A DNA stretch of 64,000 nucleotides from an uncultured Eubacteriales bacterium. Lineage in GTDB: Bacteria > Bacillota > Clostridia > TANB77 > CAG-508. The notes under the pieces are model-generated. The model did not search any database. It was not told the DNA's origin and saw nothing but the letters and a program-made list of their open reading frames with translations. The stretch lies in contig CASFHP010000003.1 of assembly GCA_949294555.1 (NCBI GenBank), forward strand, positions 59,473 through 123,472. The letters are read 5' to 3'. The stretch's first letter is position 1, and each line of letters begins with the position of its first letter. A program made the translations under genes and the position numbers. Of the stretch, positions 17,496 through 26,105 are shown piece after piece.

Positions 17496-17529
17496 ATGGT
17501 TTAAGCTTAAAGGAAAAATTTAAAAATGT

Positions 17530-17910
17530 TTAATCAACATCTTTTTTCCATAAACCATGTTTATTACAATAAGCATAAATACAAGAACCAGGTATATATG
17601 GAAAACGACATTCAGCATTTTGTTCAGGAAATAATTTAACAGTATATTCTTTATTATCAGCAACCAAAGTTACCCATTCAATAAAATGCTCCTTTTCCAT
17701 AACATGATTTACTTTTACAAAAATCTCATCTTCTACTTTTTCATAAGTAGGGACATGTTTTTCAACCGCAGCATCTACAGAATTTGGTTTAAGAACCTCC
17801 ATTGGTTCATTACAACAAACAATGCCACATCCATCACAATTACAATCTTCTATAACTTTTACAGTTGCTCCGCAAGATTTACATTTTTTAATAACTAAAT
17901 CATTTTTCAT
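17530..17910 (-). CDS. dfx: Desulfoferrodoxin (superoxide reductase)
   Basis: Reduces superoxide to peroxide without releasing O2; a cytoplasmic defence enzyme of anaerobes. The start at 17910 gives 126 residues, the normal length, with AAAGGA upstream; earlier in-frame ATGs would add a tail with no counterpart. The N-terminal desulforedoxin domain has Cys10, Cys13, Cys32 and Cys33. Center II ligands are His52 (EKHVP), His69 and His75 (NHVMEKEHFIEW), Cys115 and His118 (CNKHGLW). Unusually, three extra cysteines (23, 25, 28) sit between the Cys pairs. Leader hairpin CTTTTTGC/GCAAAAAG at 17936-17959. Confidence 0.95.
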   Translation of the reverse strand: MKNDLVIKKCKSCGATVKVIEDCNCDGCGIVCCNEPMEVLKPNSVDAAVEKHVPTYEKVEDEIFVKVNHVMEKEHFIEWVTLVADNKEYTVKLFPEQNAECRFPYIPGSCIYAYCNKHGLWKKDVD

Positions 17911-18420
17911 AATTTTATCCATCCTTTCTTTTAGCCTTTTTGCCATGCATAGCAAAAAGACTTTAATAGAATTTTTGATTACATGGATAGTATATCACAT
18001 TGTAAGAAAAAAATATACAATTTTGATTGAAAAATTAGGGTAAAAAAATCTCTGACAATATTTGGAAACAAAATAAAATTCTTACATTTTTTACTTAAAA
18101 ATGTATAAAAAATTAAAAATATTTTATAATTTTTAATAAAATTTATATTAAAAACAGTTGATTGGTAAAAAAATATAAGAGAGTTTTTTTACCCTATTGA
18201 AAAAAACGTTAATTGAAAGAATAAATTTTGAATTTAAAGAATATTTTTCCATTTTTGGAATATAATAATAGAAATATAAAAAATAAATAATAGAAGGATA
18301 AAGTATTTTTGCTATAAGTTACATTATAAAATAATAGAAGATGAGAAGTTGCTATTTTGGTAATTAGCAAACGAATCAATGAAATTTGTTTTGGTAAATA
18401 TTGTAATTTTGCTCAAAGTG

Positions 18421-18449
18421 TTGACAATGTATGCTATAAGTTGTATAAT
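18421..18449 (+). promoter_or_regulatory. Perfect consensus promoter of tRNA-fMet
   Basis: TTGACA (18421-18426), 17-base spacer, TATAAT (18444-18449), 20 bases before the tRNA. The 460 bases before it (17960-18420) are AT-rich and show no gene or clear structure. Confidence 0.9.
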
Positions 18450-18469
18450 TATATTTGTAAATTTTACAT

Positions 18470-18545
<76 letters not shown>

Positions 18546-18556
18546 AAGATTTTATT

Positions 18557-18589
18557 AGAGTCGCAAGAGATTGTGGACTCTTATTTTTT
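18557..18589 (+). terminator. tRNA-fMet terminator
   Basis: AGAGTC, loop, GACTCT, then TTATTTTTT. A diverged copy follows the right att repeat (near 43491-43521), showing that the duplicated segment includes the terminator. Confidence 0.8.
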
Positions 18590-18615
18590 GCCCATTTGAA
18601 GTTACATAAAATAAA

Positions 18616-18635
18616 TTGGGCACCATTTGGGCACG
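18616..18635 (+). promoter_or_regulatory. Candidate integrase arm sites, left end
   Basis: Two TTGGGCAC motifs (18616 and 18627) spaced 11 bases. The same pair with the same spacing occurs at the right end (43298 and 43309) and a further copy lies near 43367. Terminal location and spacing fit arm-type binding sites of a tyrosine integrase. Confidence 0.45.
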
Positions 18636-18875
18636 GATCTATGTAAAAAGGTCATTGGTAAACCTTGAATTTTCGATATTTAAAAGTATATTTGATTAAA
18701 TTCTATTTGAAATAAAATAAATTGTTTCTGCTTAAATTGTCAAATATAAAATTGTGAAATTAATTAAAAGTATTTAAGCAGAAACCGTCATATCTTGATT
18801 TACTTCTTTATTATTATAATTTTTCATATAATTTTTTTCCTTTCAATTTTTTGTTTAAATTTATGTGATAAGCCT

Positions 18876-20063
18876 TTAATTGGCTTTAAAATATTTTTTT
18901 GTATCTTCCCTATAAAGAAGATTATCAAGTTTATCTGATGCCTCTCTGTCCATTCTCGCAAATGCATGGGCATAGATATTTAATGTTGTAGATGTTTGAG
19001 CATGTCCTAATCTATTACTAACAGTTCTAACATCTAATCCTTGTGCAATAAGCAAAGTTGCATGTGTATGGCGTAAGCCATGAAATGTAATATGTGGCAA
19101 GTTTTTATCTTCTAGGAACTGCCTAAACCATTTTGTAATTGTATCTGGATGCATAGGAGAACCATCCCATTGTACAAATAAACGATTAGTATTAATCCAT
19201 TTGTCTCCTAATTTTAATCTTTTTTCTGATTGTTTTCTTTTGTATTCTTTTAATAATTTAGTAATTGAATCAGGAATACTAATAACCCTGTTTGATGTTT
19301 CTGTTTTGGGATCTTTTGTATAAATTCCAATAGAAGAAACATATTGACTAGCTTGTCTTACTGTAATTGAAGAATTTTTTAAATCTACATCTTGCCATTC
19401 TAATCCTAAAACTTCTCCACGTCTTAATCCTGTGAAAATTGTTAAAAGAATAATGACTCGAAATTTTAATTCTTCACCTTCTAATGCCTTAATTAATGCA
19501 ATTGTTTGTACATCATCATAAAAACTAATACTTGGCTTTTTAGCTTTAGGTGGTCTTACCCTTGATGCAGGATTATATGGAATCATTTGCCAATATACTG
19601 CTTGTTGCAACATAGAATGTAATAATCTGTGATGTTCTAGTACTGTTTTTGAAGATAACTTATGTTTAATATTTTTTCTAATATAAGTTGCTTCACTTAA
19701 TTCTTGATATAAATACATTAATTGCATTGGTTGAATTTTGTCTAAATACATGTTGCCGAGATAGGGGAGAATTCTTGATTTTAACATACTTTTATATCTT
19801 TCATAAGTCTTAGGAGATAAATTTGGAATAGCATAATTGTTAATCCAAAAATCAGCATAATCTCTAAAACGCATCTTTTTTGCAGATAAGGCTTGACCAG
19901 TTTCTATTTCAGATATAAATAATGCTAATTCTTTTCTAGCTTCATTTTTGTTTTTAGCTTGAACAGTCTTTTTATAGATAATTCTTTTGCCTTCTCCTGT
20001 ATAGCCACCAGAAACTCTTAATCTATAAGAATTCTCTCCACGTTTTTCGATATTTCCTACCAC
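18876..20063 (-). CDS. Tyrosine integrase of the tRNA-fMet element
   Basis: Catalyses integration and excision of the 25-kb element. Domains: N-terminal AP2-like arm-binding domain (NIEKRGENSYRLRVSGGY), SAM-like core-binding domain (FRDYADFWINNYAIPNLSPKTYERY), and catalytic domain with GLRRGEVL (Arg), KTETSNRVI (Lys), HGLRHTHA (His-x2-Arg), LGHAQ (His) and NIYAHAF (Tyr). I place the start at GTG 20063, since AAAGGAGGTGAT overlaps the more upstream ATG; this gives 395 residues, normal for Tn916/phage-type integrases. The stop lies 331 bases from tRNA-fMet, with the arm-like sites between. Confidence 0.95.
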   Translation of the reverse strand: MVGNIEKRGENSYRLRVSGGYTGEGKRIIYKKTVQAKNKNEARKELALFISEIETGQALSAKKMRFRDYADFWINNYAIPNLSPKTYERYKSMLKSRILPYLGNMYLDKIQPMQLMYLYQELSEATYIRKNIKHKLSSKTVLEHHRLLHSMLQQAVYWQMIPYNPASRVRPPKAKKPSISFYDDVQTIALIKALEGEELKFRVIILLTIFTGLRRGEVLGLEWQDVDLKNSSITVRQASQYVSSIGIYTKDPKTETSNRVISIPDSITKLLKEYKRKQSEKRLKLGDKWINTNRLFVQWDGSPMHPDTITKWFRQFLEDKNLPHITFHGLRHTHATLLIAQGLDVRTVSNRLGHAQTSTTLNIYAHAFARMDREASDKLDNLLYREDTKKYFKAN

Positions 20064-20105
20064 ACCTTCATCACCTCCTTTCATGTGGTAGGGAATAGTT
20101 ATGAA

Positions 20106-20528
20106 TTAAATATATTTAAATACTTCTTCAGGATAAAGTATTTTGCTTTTATTTTTAAATTCATCAATATCAATCCATTTTGCAATAGTTTTACCATGAT
20201 CATCTATTACTTTATATTCTTCTTGATAATTTTTATCAGGTATTTCAATTAAGTAAAATAAAATCAATTCATGAGCCTTTTTTCCTTGATATGTAAAGAT
20301 GTTTTCTGATATTCCTAAGAAATCTTTGACTATAATATCAACATTGATTTCTTCTAAAAACTCACGTTTTAGAGCTTCTTCACCTTTTTCTAAAAACTCG
20401 ATACCTCCACCTAAGCATCTGTAAAATGTTTCGTTTTTTACTTTGTCAAAACCTTCTGAAACTAATAGCTTATTGTTTTTGATAGCAAGACCTAAAGCAA
20501 TTGGTCTTATTTCTTTAAATTTGTCCAT
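20106..20528 (-). CDS. NUDIX hydrolase
   Basis: Hydrolase of nucleoside-diphosphate-linked compounds, 140 residues. The Nudix box G-x5-E-x7-REFLEEI is complete in GGGIEFLEKGEEALKREFLEEI (around residues 40-61), so catalysis is likely intact. Substrate unknown. First, by position next to the integrase, of five close-packed minus-strand genes that share the direction and AAGGAGG-type ribosome sites: kinase, acetyltransferase, nucleoside phosphorylase, methyltransferase, NUDIX in transcription order. The set looks like a nucleoside or antibiotic-modifying cargo rather than part of the mobility machinery. Confidence 0.88.
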   Translation of the reverse strand: MDKFKEIRPIALGLAIKNNKLLVSEGFDKVKNETFYRCLGGGIEFLEKGEEALKREFLEEINVDIIVKDFLGISENIFTYQGKKAHELILFYLIEIPDKNYQEEYKVIDDHGKTIAKWIDIDEFKNKSKILYPEEVFKYI

Positions 20529-20556
20529 ATTGACCTCCTTATTTATTGATAATTAG

Positions 20557-21321
20557 TTATTTCTTAGCAACTATTCCATATAGGACTCTTTTTAATTCTA
20601 TTCCCTTATCAGTAGTATGTTGAGAAATATATTTGTTAAATAAATCTGCTTCAATTTGATTTTTATGAGTATTACTTAAAGTATCTAATTCTGAAAAGTC
20701 ATCTAAAATAGGAGTTTTAAGAAGTAAAGCAAGTAAGTCATTATCGGTTTTATAATATTCATATTGTACTATTTCTTGTAGATTTATTTCAGAAAATCCA
20801 GCTTCCTTTAAATCATTGTAATCTTTTTGACTAATTGAAATATTATCATTAAATGCTTGACCTCGATTGAAGAGTGTCTTAAGTTCCCAGCAATCATATT
20901 TGTCTACTCCTTCAATGATTAATATTCCATTATTAGCTAAACAATTATATATTTGTTTAGCATCAATAATAGTATGTCTTGCTGTTATAATATCAAATAA
21001 ATTATTAGGAAATTTCATATTAAGATTATCCATTGTTACAAATTTAATTTTTTTATTAGGATAATTTTTCTTATTTATATTAGCGGTCTCAATCATTTTA
21101 GGAGAAAAGTCAGTTGCAATTATCATTCCTGCATCTGGCATTTGTGATAAAGCTTTTTCACCACCACCAGTACCTAAATCCAAAATTAATGAACTTTTAC
21201 TAGAATATTTTGATATTTCTTTGTAAAAATTCCAATCGCTATCTTGTTCTACAGTATATTCTATGTCAGAAAAATCCCAATTTCCAATTTCTTCATATCT
21301 TGTATATTCTAATTCTTGCAT
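20557..21321 (-). CDS. Class I SAM-dependent methyltransferase
   Basis: 254 residues with a Rossmann-type motif I LILDLGTGGGEKAL (near residue 48), acidic motif II ATDFSPKMIE, and a motif IV region LFDIITARHTI. It resembles small-molecule or rRNA-type methyltransferases; NPPY or PC DNA-methylase motifs are absent. The substrate cannot be told from sequence. It lies between the NUDIX and nucleoside phosphorylase genes with gaps of about 15-30 bases, so an operon. ATAAGGAGG precedes its ATG. Confidence 0.83.
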   Translation of the reverse strand: MQELEYTRYEEIGNWDFSDIEYTVEQDSDWNFYKEISKYSSKSSLILDLGTGGGEKALSQMPDAGMIIATDFSPKMIETANINKKNYPNKKIKFVTMDNLNMKFPNNLFDIITARHTIIDAKQIYNCLANNGILIIEGVDKYDCWELKTLFNRGQAFNDNISISQKDYNDLKEAGFSEINLQEIVQYEYYKTDNDLLALLLKTPILDDFSELDTLSNTHKNQIEADLFNKYISQHTTDKGIELKRVLYGIVAKK

Positions 21322-21336
21322 ATATCTAAAGCCTCC

Positions 21337-22092
21337 TTATAATCTTTCTGCAATTTTAAATCCTAAATCTAATATATTTCTTTCCATAAGTTCTTTTGAA
21401 CTATCATCAATTTTTCTTCTATCCCATTCAGTTCCATCTAATGTATCATCACCATATAAGAATTGATATATTGGTATATTCCTAAATTGGCTAACAGCCA
21501 TTATTGAAGCACATTCCATCTCAACGACAATACAACCATCTTCTTTTCTTTTTTTCATGTTTCCTACCGTTTCTCTATAAATAGCATCAGTTGTCCATGT
21601 TTTACCTTTTACATATGGAATATTTAATTCATCAAAAATTGAACAAAGTTTATTTGACGTTTTTACTTCAATATAATCACTAGGTTCAACATAATGATAG
21701 CTAGTACCTTCATCTCTATAAGCAGCAGTAGGAATTATAAAATGTCCCTTTAAAATATCTTTATCTAAAGTACCGCAAGTTCCATATATTAATATTTTTT
21801 TAGCACCCATAGCGATCAGTTCTTCAGCTGTTCCAGCAGTACCAGCACCACCTATAGTAGTCCTTGTTATTGCAAATTCTTTTCCATGAAAATTTAATTT
21901 GTAAATAGGGATAAATAAACCAGCATTAACATGACCTATAATTTTCATTCCATATTCTTCTTGTAAATAATTGAAAAATCTTTCTTTAAAAATTAGAATA
22001 GCAACTTCTGGAAAATTGTCTATTTTATCTACCAAATTTTTAGGACTTAGAATTTCTTTTGTTTTATTATCAAATGTATTAATTATACTCAT
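21337..22092 (-). CDS. Nucleoside phosphorylase (uridine/purine phosphorylase family)
   Basis: 251 residues. Phosphorolysis of nucleosides to base plus ribose-1-phosphate is the family reaction. It shows the phosphate/ribose-binding TTIGGAGTAGTAEELIAMGAKKILIYG region (around residues 78-104) and the base/ribose segment VVEMECASIMAVSQF with the conserved Glu-Met-Glu near residue 180. Length and motif order fit PNP_UDP_1. In this cluster it may act on a nucleoside-like drug or signal instead of core metabolism; that is inference. GAAAGGAG precedes the ATG. Confidence 0.85.
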   Translation of the reverse strand: MSIINTFDNKTKEILSPKNLVDKIDNFPEVAILIFKERFFNYLQEEYGMKIIGHVNAGLFIPIYKLNFHGKEFAITRTTIGGAGTAGTAEELIAMGAKKILIYGTCGTLDKDILKGHFIIPTAAYRDEGTSYHYVEPSDYIEVKTSNKLCSIFDELNIPYVKGKTWTTDAIYRETVGNMKKRKEDGCIVVEMECASIMAVSQFRNIPIYQFLYGDDTLDGTEWDRRKIDDSSKELMERNILDLGFKIAERL

Positions 22093-22105
22093 ATAAAAGC
22101 TCCTT

Positions 22106-22588
22106 TCATATTTTTTTACTTACAATATAATCTCTAATTGTATAGTCATTTTTTAAATAAAAGTTTAAAGCACTCTTATTAGGACCGAAAACTTCAATAT
22201 TTATTCTTTTACAATTAATATTTTTAAAATAATTTTCTATCTCATTTAAGAGTAATTTTCCAATACCATGACCACGTGAAGAATTTTTTACTATTAGTTC
22301 TAATACATTACCTGTTTTAGCGCAATCATTTGTTAGTTTGTCTATTTCATCATTTAGATTTACAACACCAAGAACTAATCCAATAATTTTATCATTTTCA
22401 ATTGCTAAAAATATTTTTCCATCTTGTTTGTTAATAAGTTCTAAGTCCATTTCAAAATAATCATCACGATAGTTATTTGGTAAAATTTGAGTATGCCAAT
22501 CATCTATATCAATAAGATAATTTTGTAAATCAACTAATAAGTCCTTTATTTGCTCATCATATATCGAATCATATTCTATTATTTTCAT
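22106..22588 (-). CDS. GNAT-family N-acetyltransferase
   Basis: About 160 residues. The acetyl-CoA pyrophosphate-binding motif is SSRGHGIGKLLLNEIENYF (R/Q-x2-G-x-G/A), preceded by the expected strand LELIVKN, and the C-terminal NIEVFGPNKSALNFYLKNDY is typical of GNAT enzymes. I choose the ATG at 22588 because GGAGTGGT lies just upstream. The substrate is unknown; relatives include aminoglycoside and streptothricin acetyltransferases, but specificity cannot be read here. Confidence 0.87.
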   Translation of the reverse strand: MKIIEYDSIYDEQIKDLLVDLQNYLIDIDDWHTQILPNNYRDDYFEMDLELINKQDGKIFLAIENDKIIGLVLGVVNLNDEIDKLTNDCAKTGNVLELIVKNSSRGHGIGKLLLNEIENYFKNINCKRINIEVFGPNKSALNFYLKNDYTIRDYIVSKKI

Positions 22589-22627
22589 TAATACCACTCC
22601 TATATTATAGATATTTTATAGTACTTG

Positions 22628-23137
22628 CTATTTTAAAATAAAATTATTATTATTTTGAATTATATTTACTGTTTCTTCAATAGATAAATTAGTTGTATCT
22701 AATATATTATTATTATCGTAATTTCTATTTTTAAAATTATTTAATAATGTAATACAACGTTCTTTCATTTGATAATCTTCAGGGCGTTCTTTATCTCTCA
22801 AAAGTAAAGTTGATTCATCTACTAATAAAACAATAAATTTTATAGTATAATTTTTAAATTCATTTTTTAATAATTCTAAATTTTCTGGTGTAATTATATA
22901 ATTAAATACTACATCAAAGCCATCATCTAAATAGATTCTAATTGTATTTATACATACTTTCCAAAAAGTTTGTAAATGGTTTCCATTTTTCCAAGCTGGA
23001 ATATATCCACCAATAATTTGATGATAAATTTCATCACCTTCGATTAAAGATGACTTATTAAGTTTTTGTGCTAATATTTTTGATACAGTGCTTTTACCAA
23101 CTCCAGCTGAACCTGTAATTACATATAAATTAGGCAT
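22628..23137 (-). CDS. P-loop small-molecule kinase (AAA/shikimate-kinase-like)
   Basis: 169 residues. Walker A GSAGVGKST sits near the N-terminus (residues about 8-16), with a LIEGDEIYHQIIGGY segment typical of gluconate/chloramphenicol-phosphotransferase-like kinases and a lid-region RDKERPEDYQMKERC. The start is ATG 23137, with GGAGG seven bases upstream. It is first in transcription order of the five-gene cluster. It could phosphorylate an antibiotic or nucleoside; the substrate is not determinable. Confidence 0.78.
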   Translation of the reverse strand: MPNLYVITGSAGVGKSTVSKILAQKLNKSSLIEGDEIYHQIIGGYIPAWKNGNHLQTFWKVCINTIRIYLDDGFDVVFNYIITPENLELLKNEFKNYTIKFIVLLVDESTLLLRDKERPEDYQMKERCITLLNNFKNRNYDNNNILDTTNLSIEETVNIIQNNNNFILK

Positions 23138-23156
23138 TTTTAAACCTCCAGATAAT

Positions 23157-24155
23157 TTATTTTTTACATTTATGCTTACTGTCTGGCAAATAAAATTTAT
23201 TACACTCAAAACAGTAATTTGGAATATTACCATTTTTTATATCCAAAAACAATTCATAATACATCAAAGAAAGTAAAGATTTATAAGAAATACTTTCTAC
23301 AATTTCACCTAAATCAGTTTTTACAAAACGTTTTCTAATTCCACCAGTTCTATAAGAAATTTGCTCTAAAGCTTTTTCTAACAAGCTATTATCACAAGAT
23401 AAGTTATAAACTAAACGGTGCATTTCTGATAAATAATCCATATAACAAGATATAGGTTCAAAATATCCGGTTATTTTATATTCTTCTAATATTGAATTAA
23501 AACTATCTTTAGCAGAAAAGTCAACTGTTTTAAAGTTTAGGTCAAATTGAAATAAAGAAGGGTTATAATAATCTGTGTCAAATATTCCTAATTCAAATGG
23601 TTTAAAGATTGGAAAAGAAACATTAAACTTTTCATTTGTAGATTCATAAACTTCTCCAAAGAAACCATATTTACATGCAAAATTATAAATAGTTTTATAA
23701 AAAGTTTCTCTATCAGTTGCATAAGAATTAATATTTAAAAACTCTAAATATATTCTTGAATTTTTTTCTTTTTCATCCAATGGATTAAAGAATATAATTT
23801 TAGAATCTTTGTTGGGACCATAAACTTCTTTACCAGTAAAAGAAGAATATTTTATGGGATTTTTTATTTTTAACCATAATGGTTTTTGACTAGGTAATAT
23901 ATCAATATAATCTTCTAAAGTTTTAAAACTATATTCACTAACTAAAGAATTGTTTTTTCCAGTTAAATATCCAACAGGTACATTAAAAAAGTTAGATAAT
24001 TTATTTAAAACTTCAAATCCCGGTGTGGAATTATTTGATTCGTAATTTGCAATTATTGATCTTTTTTCTCCAATAGCATCTGCTAATGCTTGTTGTGTAA
24101 TACCTTTATTTTTTCTTAATTGCTTTAATTTTTCACTAAAATTTATATTCATCAT
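23157..24155 (-). CDS. XRE-family regulator with long C-terminal domain
   Basis: Phage-repressor-style helix-turn-helix at the N-terminus (LKQLRKNKGITQQALADAIGEKRSIIANYE), then about 260 residues that I do not recognise, ending in a zinc-ribbon-like C-x2-C...C (YCFECNKFYLPDSKHKC). It starts at ATG 24155 after TTGGAG. It is divergent from the excisionase-like gene across a region with two promoters and palindromes, the layout of an element's maintenance/excision switch. The long C-terminus may sense a signal. Its own promoter TTTACA-17-TATAAT overlaps the palindrome ATTTACA-N2-TGTAAAT. Confidence 0.85.
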   Translation of the reverse strand: MMNINFSEKLKQLRKNKGITQQALADAIGEKRSIIANYESNNSTPGFEVLNKLSNFFNVPVGYLTGKNNSLVSEYSFKTLEDYIDILPSQKPLWLKIKNPIKYSSFTGKEVYGPNKDSKIIFFNPLDEKEKNSRIYLEFLNINSYATDRETFYKTIYNFACKYGFFGEVYESTNEKFNVSFPIFKPFELGIFDTDYYNPSLFQFDLNFKTVDFSAKDSFNSILEEYKITGYFEPISCYMDYLSEMHRLVYNLSCDNSLLEKALEQISYRTGGIRKRFVKTDLGEIVESISYKSLLSLMYYELFLDIKNGNIPNYCFECNKFYLPDSKHKCKK

Positions 24156-24183
24156 AAACACTCCAATATATTTTTATGAGAAC

Positions 24184-24213
24184 ATTATAAAACAATAATT
24201 TACATTTGTAAAT
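24184..24213 (-). promoter_or_regulatory. Promoter and operator of the XRE regulator
   Basis: Minus strand TTTACA (24207-24212), 17-base spacer, TATAAT (24184-24189). The palindrome ATTTACATTTGTAAAT (24198-24213) covers the -35. Confidence 0.6.
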
Positions 24214-24242
24214 AATTAAAACAAAAATATTTTAAAAATGTA

Positions 24243-24311
24243 TTGACAAAAAACAAAAACACGAATAAAATGTTTTAAAGCAAAACAACAATGTTTTTGT
24301 TTTAAACAAAT
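24243..24311 (+). promoter_or_regulatory. Early promoter with repeated TGTTTTAAA/AAAACA operators
   Basis: TTGACA (24243-24248), 17-base spacer, TAAAAT (24266-24271). Immediately downstream lie TGTTTTAAAGCAAAACA and GTTTTTGTTTTAAACA, two related inverted motifs that suit repressor binding. It drives the excisionase/replication genes. Confidence 0.6.
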
Positions 24312-24331
24312 TAGACAGGAGGTGATTAGAT

Positions 24332-24571
24332 ATGAGTAATGAAAAATTAAATTCAAATACAAAAGAAAAAAGAGTTTTAGATTCAGTAGAAGCAGCACAA
24401 TATTTGGGTATTTCATATTGGTTAATTCGTAAATTAGTTAGAGAAAAGAAAATACCATATTACAAAATTGAATCTAAAACACTATTTACAAAAGAAATTC
24501 TAGACAAATACATTCAAGATAGTCTAGAAGAACCAAAGAAAAAAGTAAAATATAGTTTTGATGATTTTTAA
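24332..24571 (+). CDS. Excisionase-like helix-turn-helix protein
   Basis: 79 residues with a MerR/excisionase-type winged helix: SVEAAQYLGISYWLIRKLVREKKIPYYKI, matching the HTH_17 family DNA-binding proteins used as Xis or as replication-gene activators in integrative elements. ACAGGAGG precedes the ATG. First gene rightward from the regulatory switch and in line with the replication genes. A role in excision directionality is inferred from position. Confidence 0.85.
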   Translation: MSNEKLNSNTKEKRVLDSVEAAQYLGISYWLIRKLVREKKIPYYKIESKTLFTKEILDKYIQDSLEEPKKKVKYSFDDF

Positions 24572-24609
24572 AATTAAAAAATATTTTACTAAAAAGGTGG
24601 TGATTACTG

Positions 24610-25086
24610 ATGAAAGGAGGAAAGAGATATTGGTTTAAGTTGTACAATAATTTTTTTGACAACGAAAAAATCAAACAAATCAAAAGAAAAAAAGATGGAG
24701 ATAGACTTATTGTGATTTTTATAAATTGTTTAGCAATTGCAGCAAATTGTGAATCTGGAGGATATTTAAAAATAAGTGAAAACAAGTTTTTTACCATAGA
24801 AACATTAGCACATCATATGGGTAGAAATCAGAAAAGTATCGAGAATGCATTAGATATTTTCCAGGAATATAGCATGATAGTACAAGATGAATATGGTTAT
24901 AAAATTAAAAATTGGAATAAGTATCAAAACTTACAAGAGAAAGGGATAAAGGATAAAAAAGAATCCACAAAAATAGGAAAAAATGTGGATACAGAAAGAG
25001 AAAAAGAATTAAAAAAAGAAATAGAAACAGAAGGAGGTGAATTTTATGCAAAACAGAGTTATGGAAAAATCAAAGATTTTATATAG
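24610..25086 (+). CDS. Phage replisome organiser-type protein (N-terminal domain)
   Basis: 158 residues. It opens with YWFKLYNNFFDNEKIKQIKRKKDGDRLIVIFINCLAIAANC, typical of the phage replisome organiser N-terminal domain in Gram-positive phages and elements, followed by a winged-helix-like segment (LAHHMGRNQKSIENALDIFQEYSMI) and a charged tail. Such proteins bind the origin and recruit the helicase loader, here encoded next with a 41-base overlap. AAGGTGG precedes the ATG. Confidence 0.83.
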   Translation: MKGGKRYWFKLYNNFFDNEKIKQIKRKKDGDRLIVIFINCLAIAANCESGGYLKISENKFFTIETLAHHMGRNQKSIENALDIFQEYSMIVQDEYGYKIKNWNKYQNLQEKGIKDKKESTKIGKNVDTEREKELKKEIETEGGEFYAKQSYGKIKDFI

Positions 25087-25900
25087 TATAGAAGAAATCT
25101 TGCAAAATGGTTATCAAATAAAAGCAAATATACCTGAAGATACTAAATGTAAATATTGTAATAAAGTTTTAAAACCAAGAGGGGTATTAAATCCAATAAG
25201 TAAAACAATAAATGTATTTATAGAAAATGAAAAATGTGATTGTAAACAAGCAATAGAAGAAAGAAATAAGGCAAAAGAAAAACTACAAGAAGAATTGATG
25301 AAACAATATGAGAATTTTAGAAAAGAAGAATACAACAAAAAAATAAAACAATATTATGGAACAGATTTTATAACAGAACAATTTAAACAAAAAACTTTAG
25401 AAAATTTTATTACAAATGAACAAAATTCAAAAACGAAATTAGCAGCAGAAAAATTTATATCAGATTTCAAAAACTTTAAGAATGGTATTATATTTGAAGG
25501 AAAAAGTGGAACAGGAAAAACACATATATCAATGGCGATATGCAATGAATTATTAAAAGAAAATACGCCTATAATATTTGGAACATTAACAGAATTAGTA
25601 GATAAGTATGCTAAATTTTATACAAATCATACAGAAAGTGAACTAACAAAATTATATACAAAAGTAGATTTATTAGTTATAGATAATTTAGGAGTAGAAC
25701 CAATGAATGATTGGTTGTTATCTAAATTATTTACAATCATAAATGAAAGAATATTAAATGAATTGCCATATATTATCACAACAAATTATGGCATGGACAA
25801 GCTAAAACAAAGATTAAGCATAGCAAACAAAGTATGTGAAACACCAAATTCTATAATATCAAGATTATATAATATGTGCTATAGAATAGAATGCAAGTAG
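25046..25900 (+). CDS. DnaC/IstB-like helicase loader ATPase
   Basis: 284 residues. AAA+ core with Walker A EGKSGTGKTHIS (around residue 150), Walker B LLVIDNLGVEP, sensor ITTNYG, and an arginine-finger-like SRLYNMC at the end. An N-terminal zinc-binding-like region has CKYCNK and CDC. The ATG at 25046 follows AAGGAGGTG by the right spacing. It overlaps the upstream replisome-organiser gene, as in many phage replication modules, and likely loads the host DnaB-type helicase at the element's origin. Confidence 0.88.
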   Translation: MQNRVMEKSKILYSIEEILQNGYQIKANIPEDTKCKYCNKVLKPRGVLNPISKTINVFIENEKCDCKQAIEERNKAKEKLQEELMKQYENFRKEEYNKKIKQYYGTDFITEQFKQKTLENFITNEQNSKTKLAAEKFISDFKNFKNGIIFEGKSGTGKTHISMAICNELLKENTPIIFGTLTELVDKYAKFYTNHTESELTKLYTKVDLLVIDNLGVEPMNDWLLSKLFTIINERILNELPYIITTNYGMDKLKQRLSIANKVCETPNSIISRLYNMCYRIECK

Positions 25901-26105
25901 AAAAAATTATAGAATATTAAAATTGAAAATAATGTAGCTATTTAATAGTGATCGAATATAAATTGTGAATAGTTTGGAAAATTATCGTTTCATTATTTAA
26001 CTTTATTTTAGATTTATAAAAAAACAAATTTATAATTTAAAATTAGATACAAAAATATAAACTTTTTCAAACTAGCAAAAGAAATAGCTAAGTAAGGAGG
26101 TAAAG

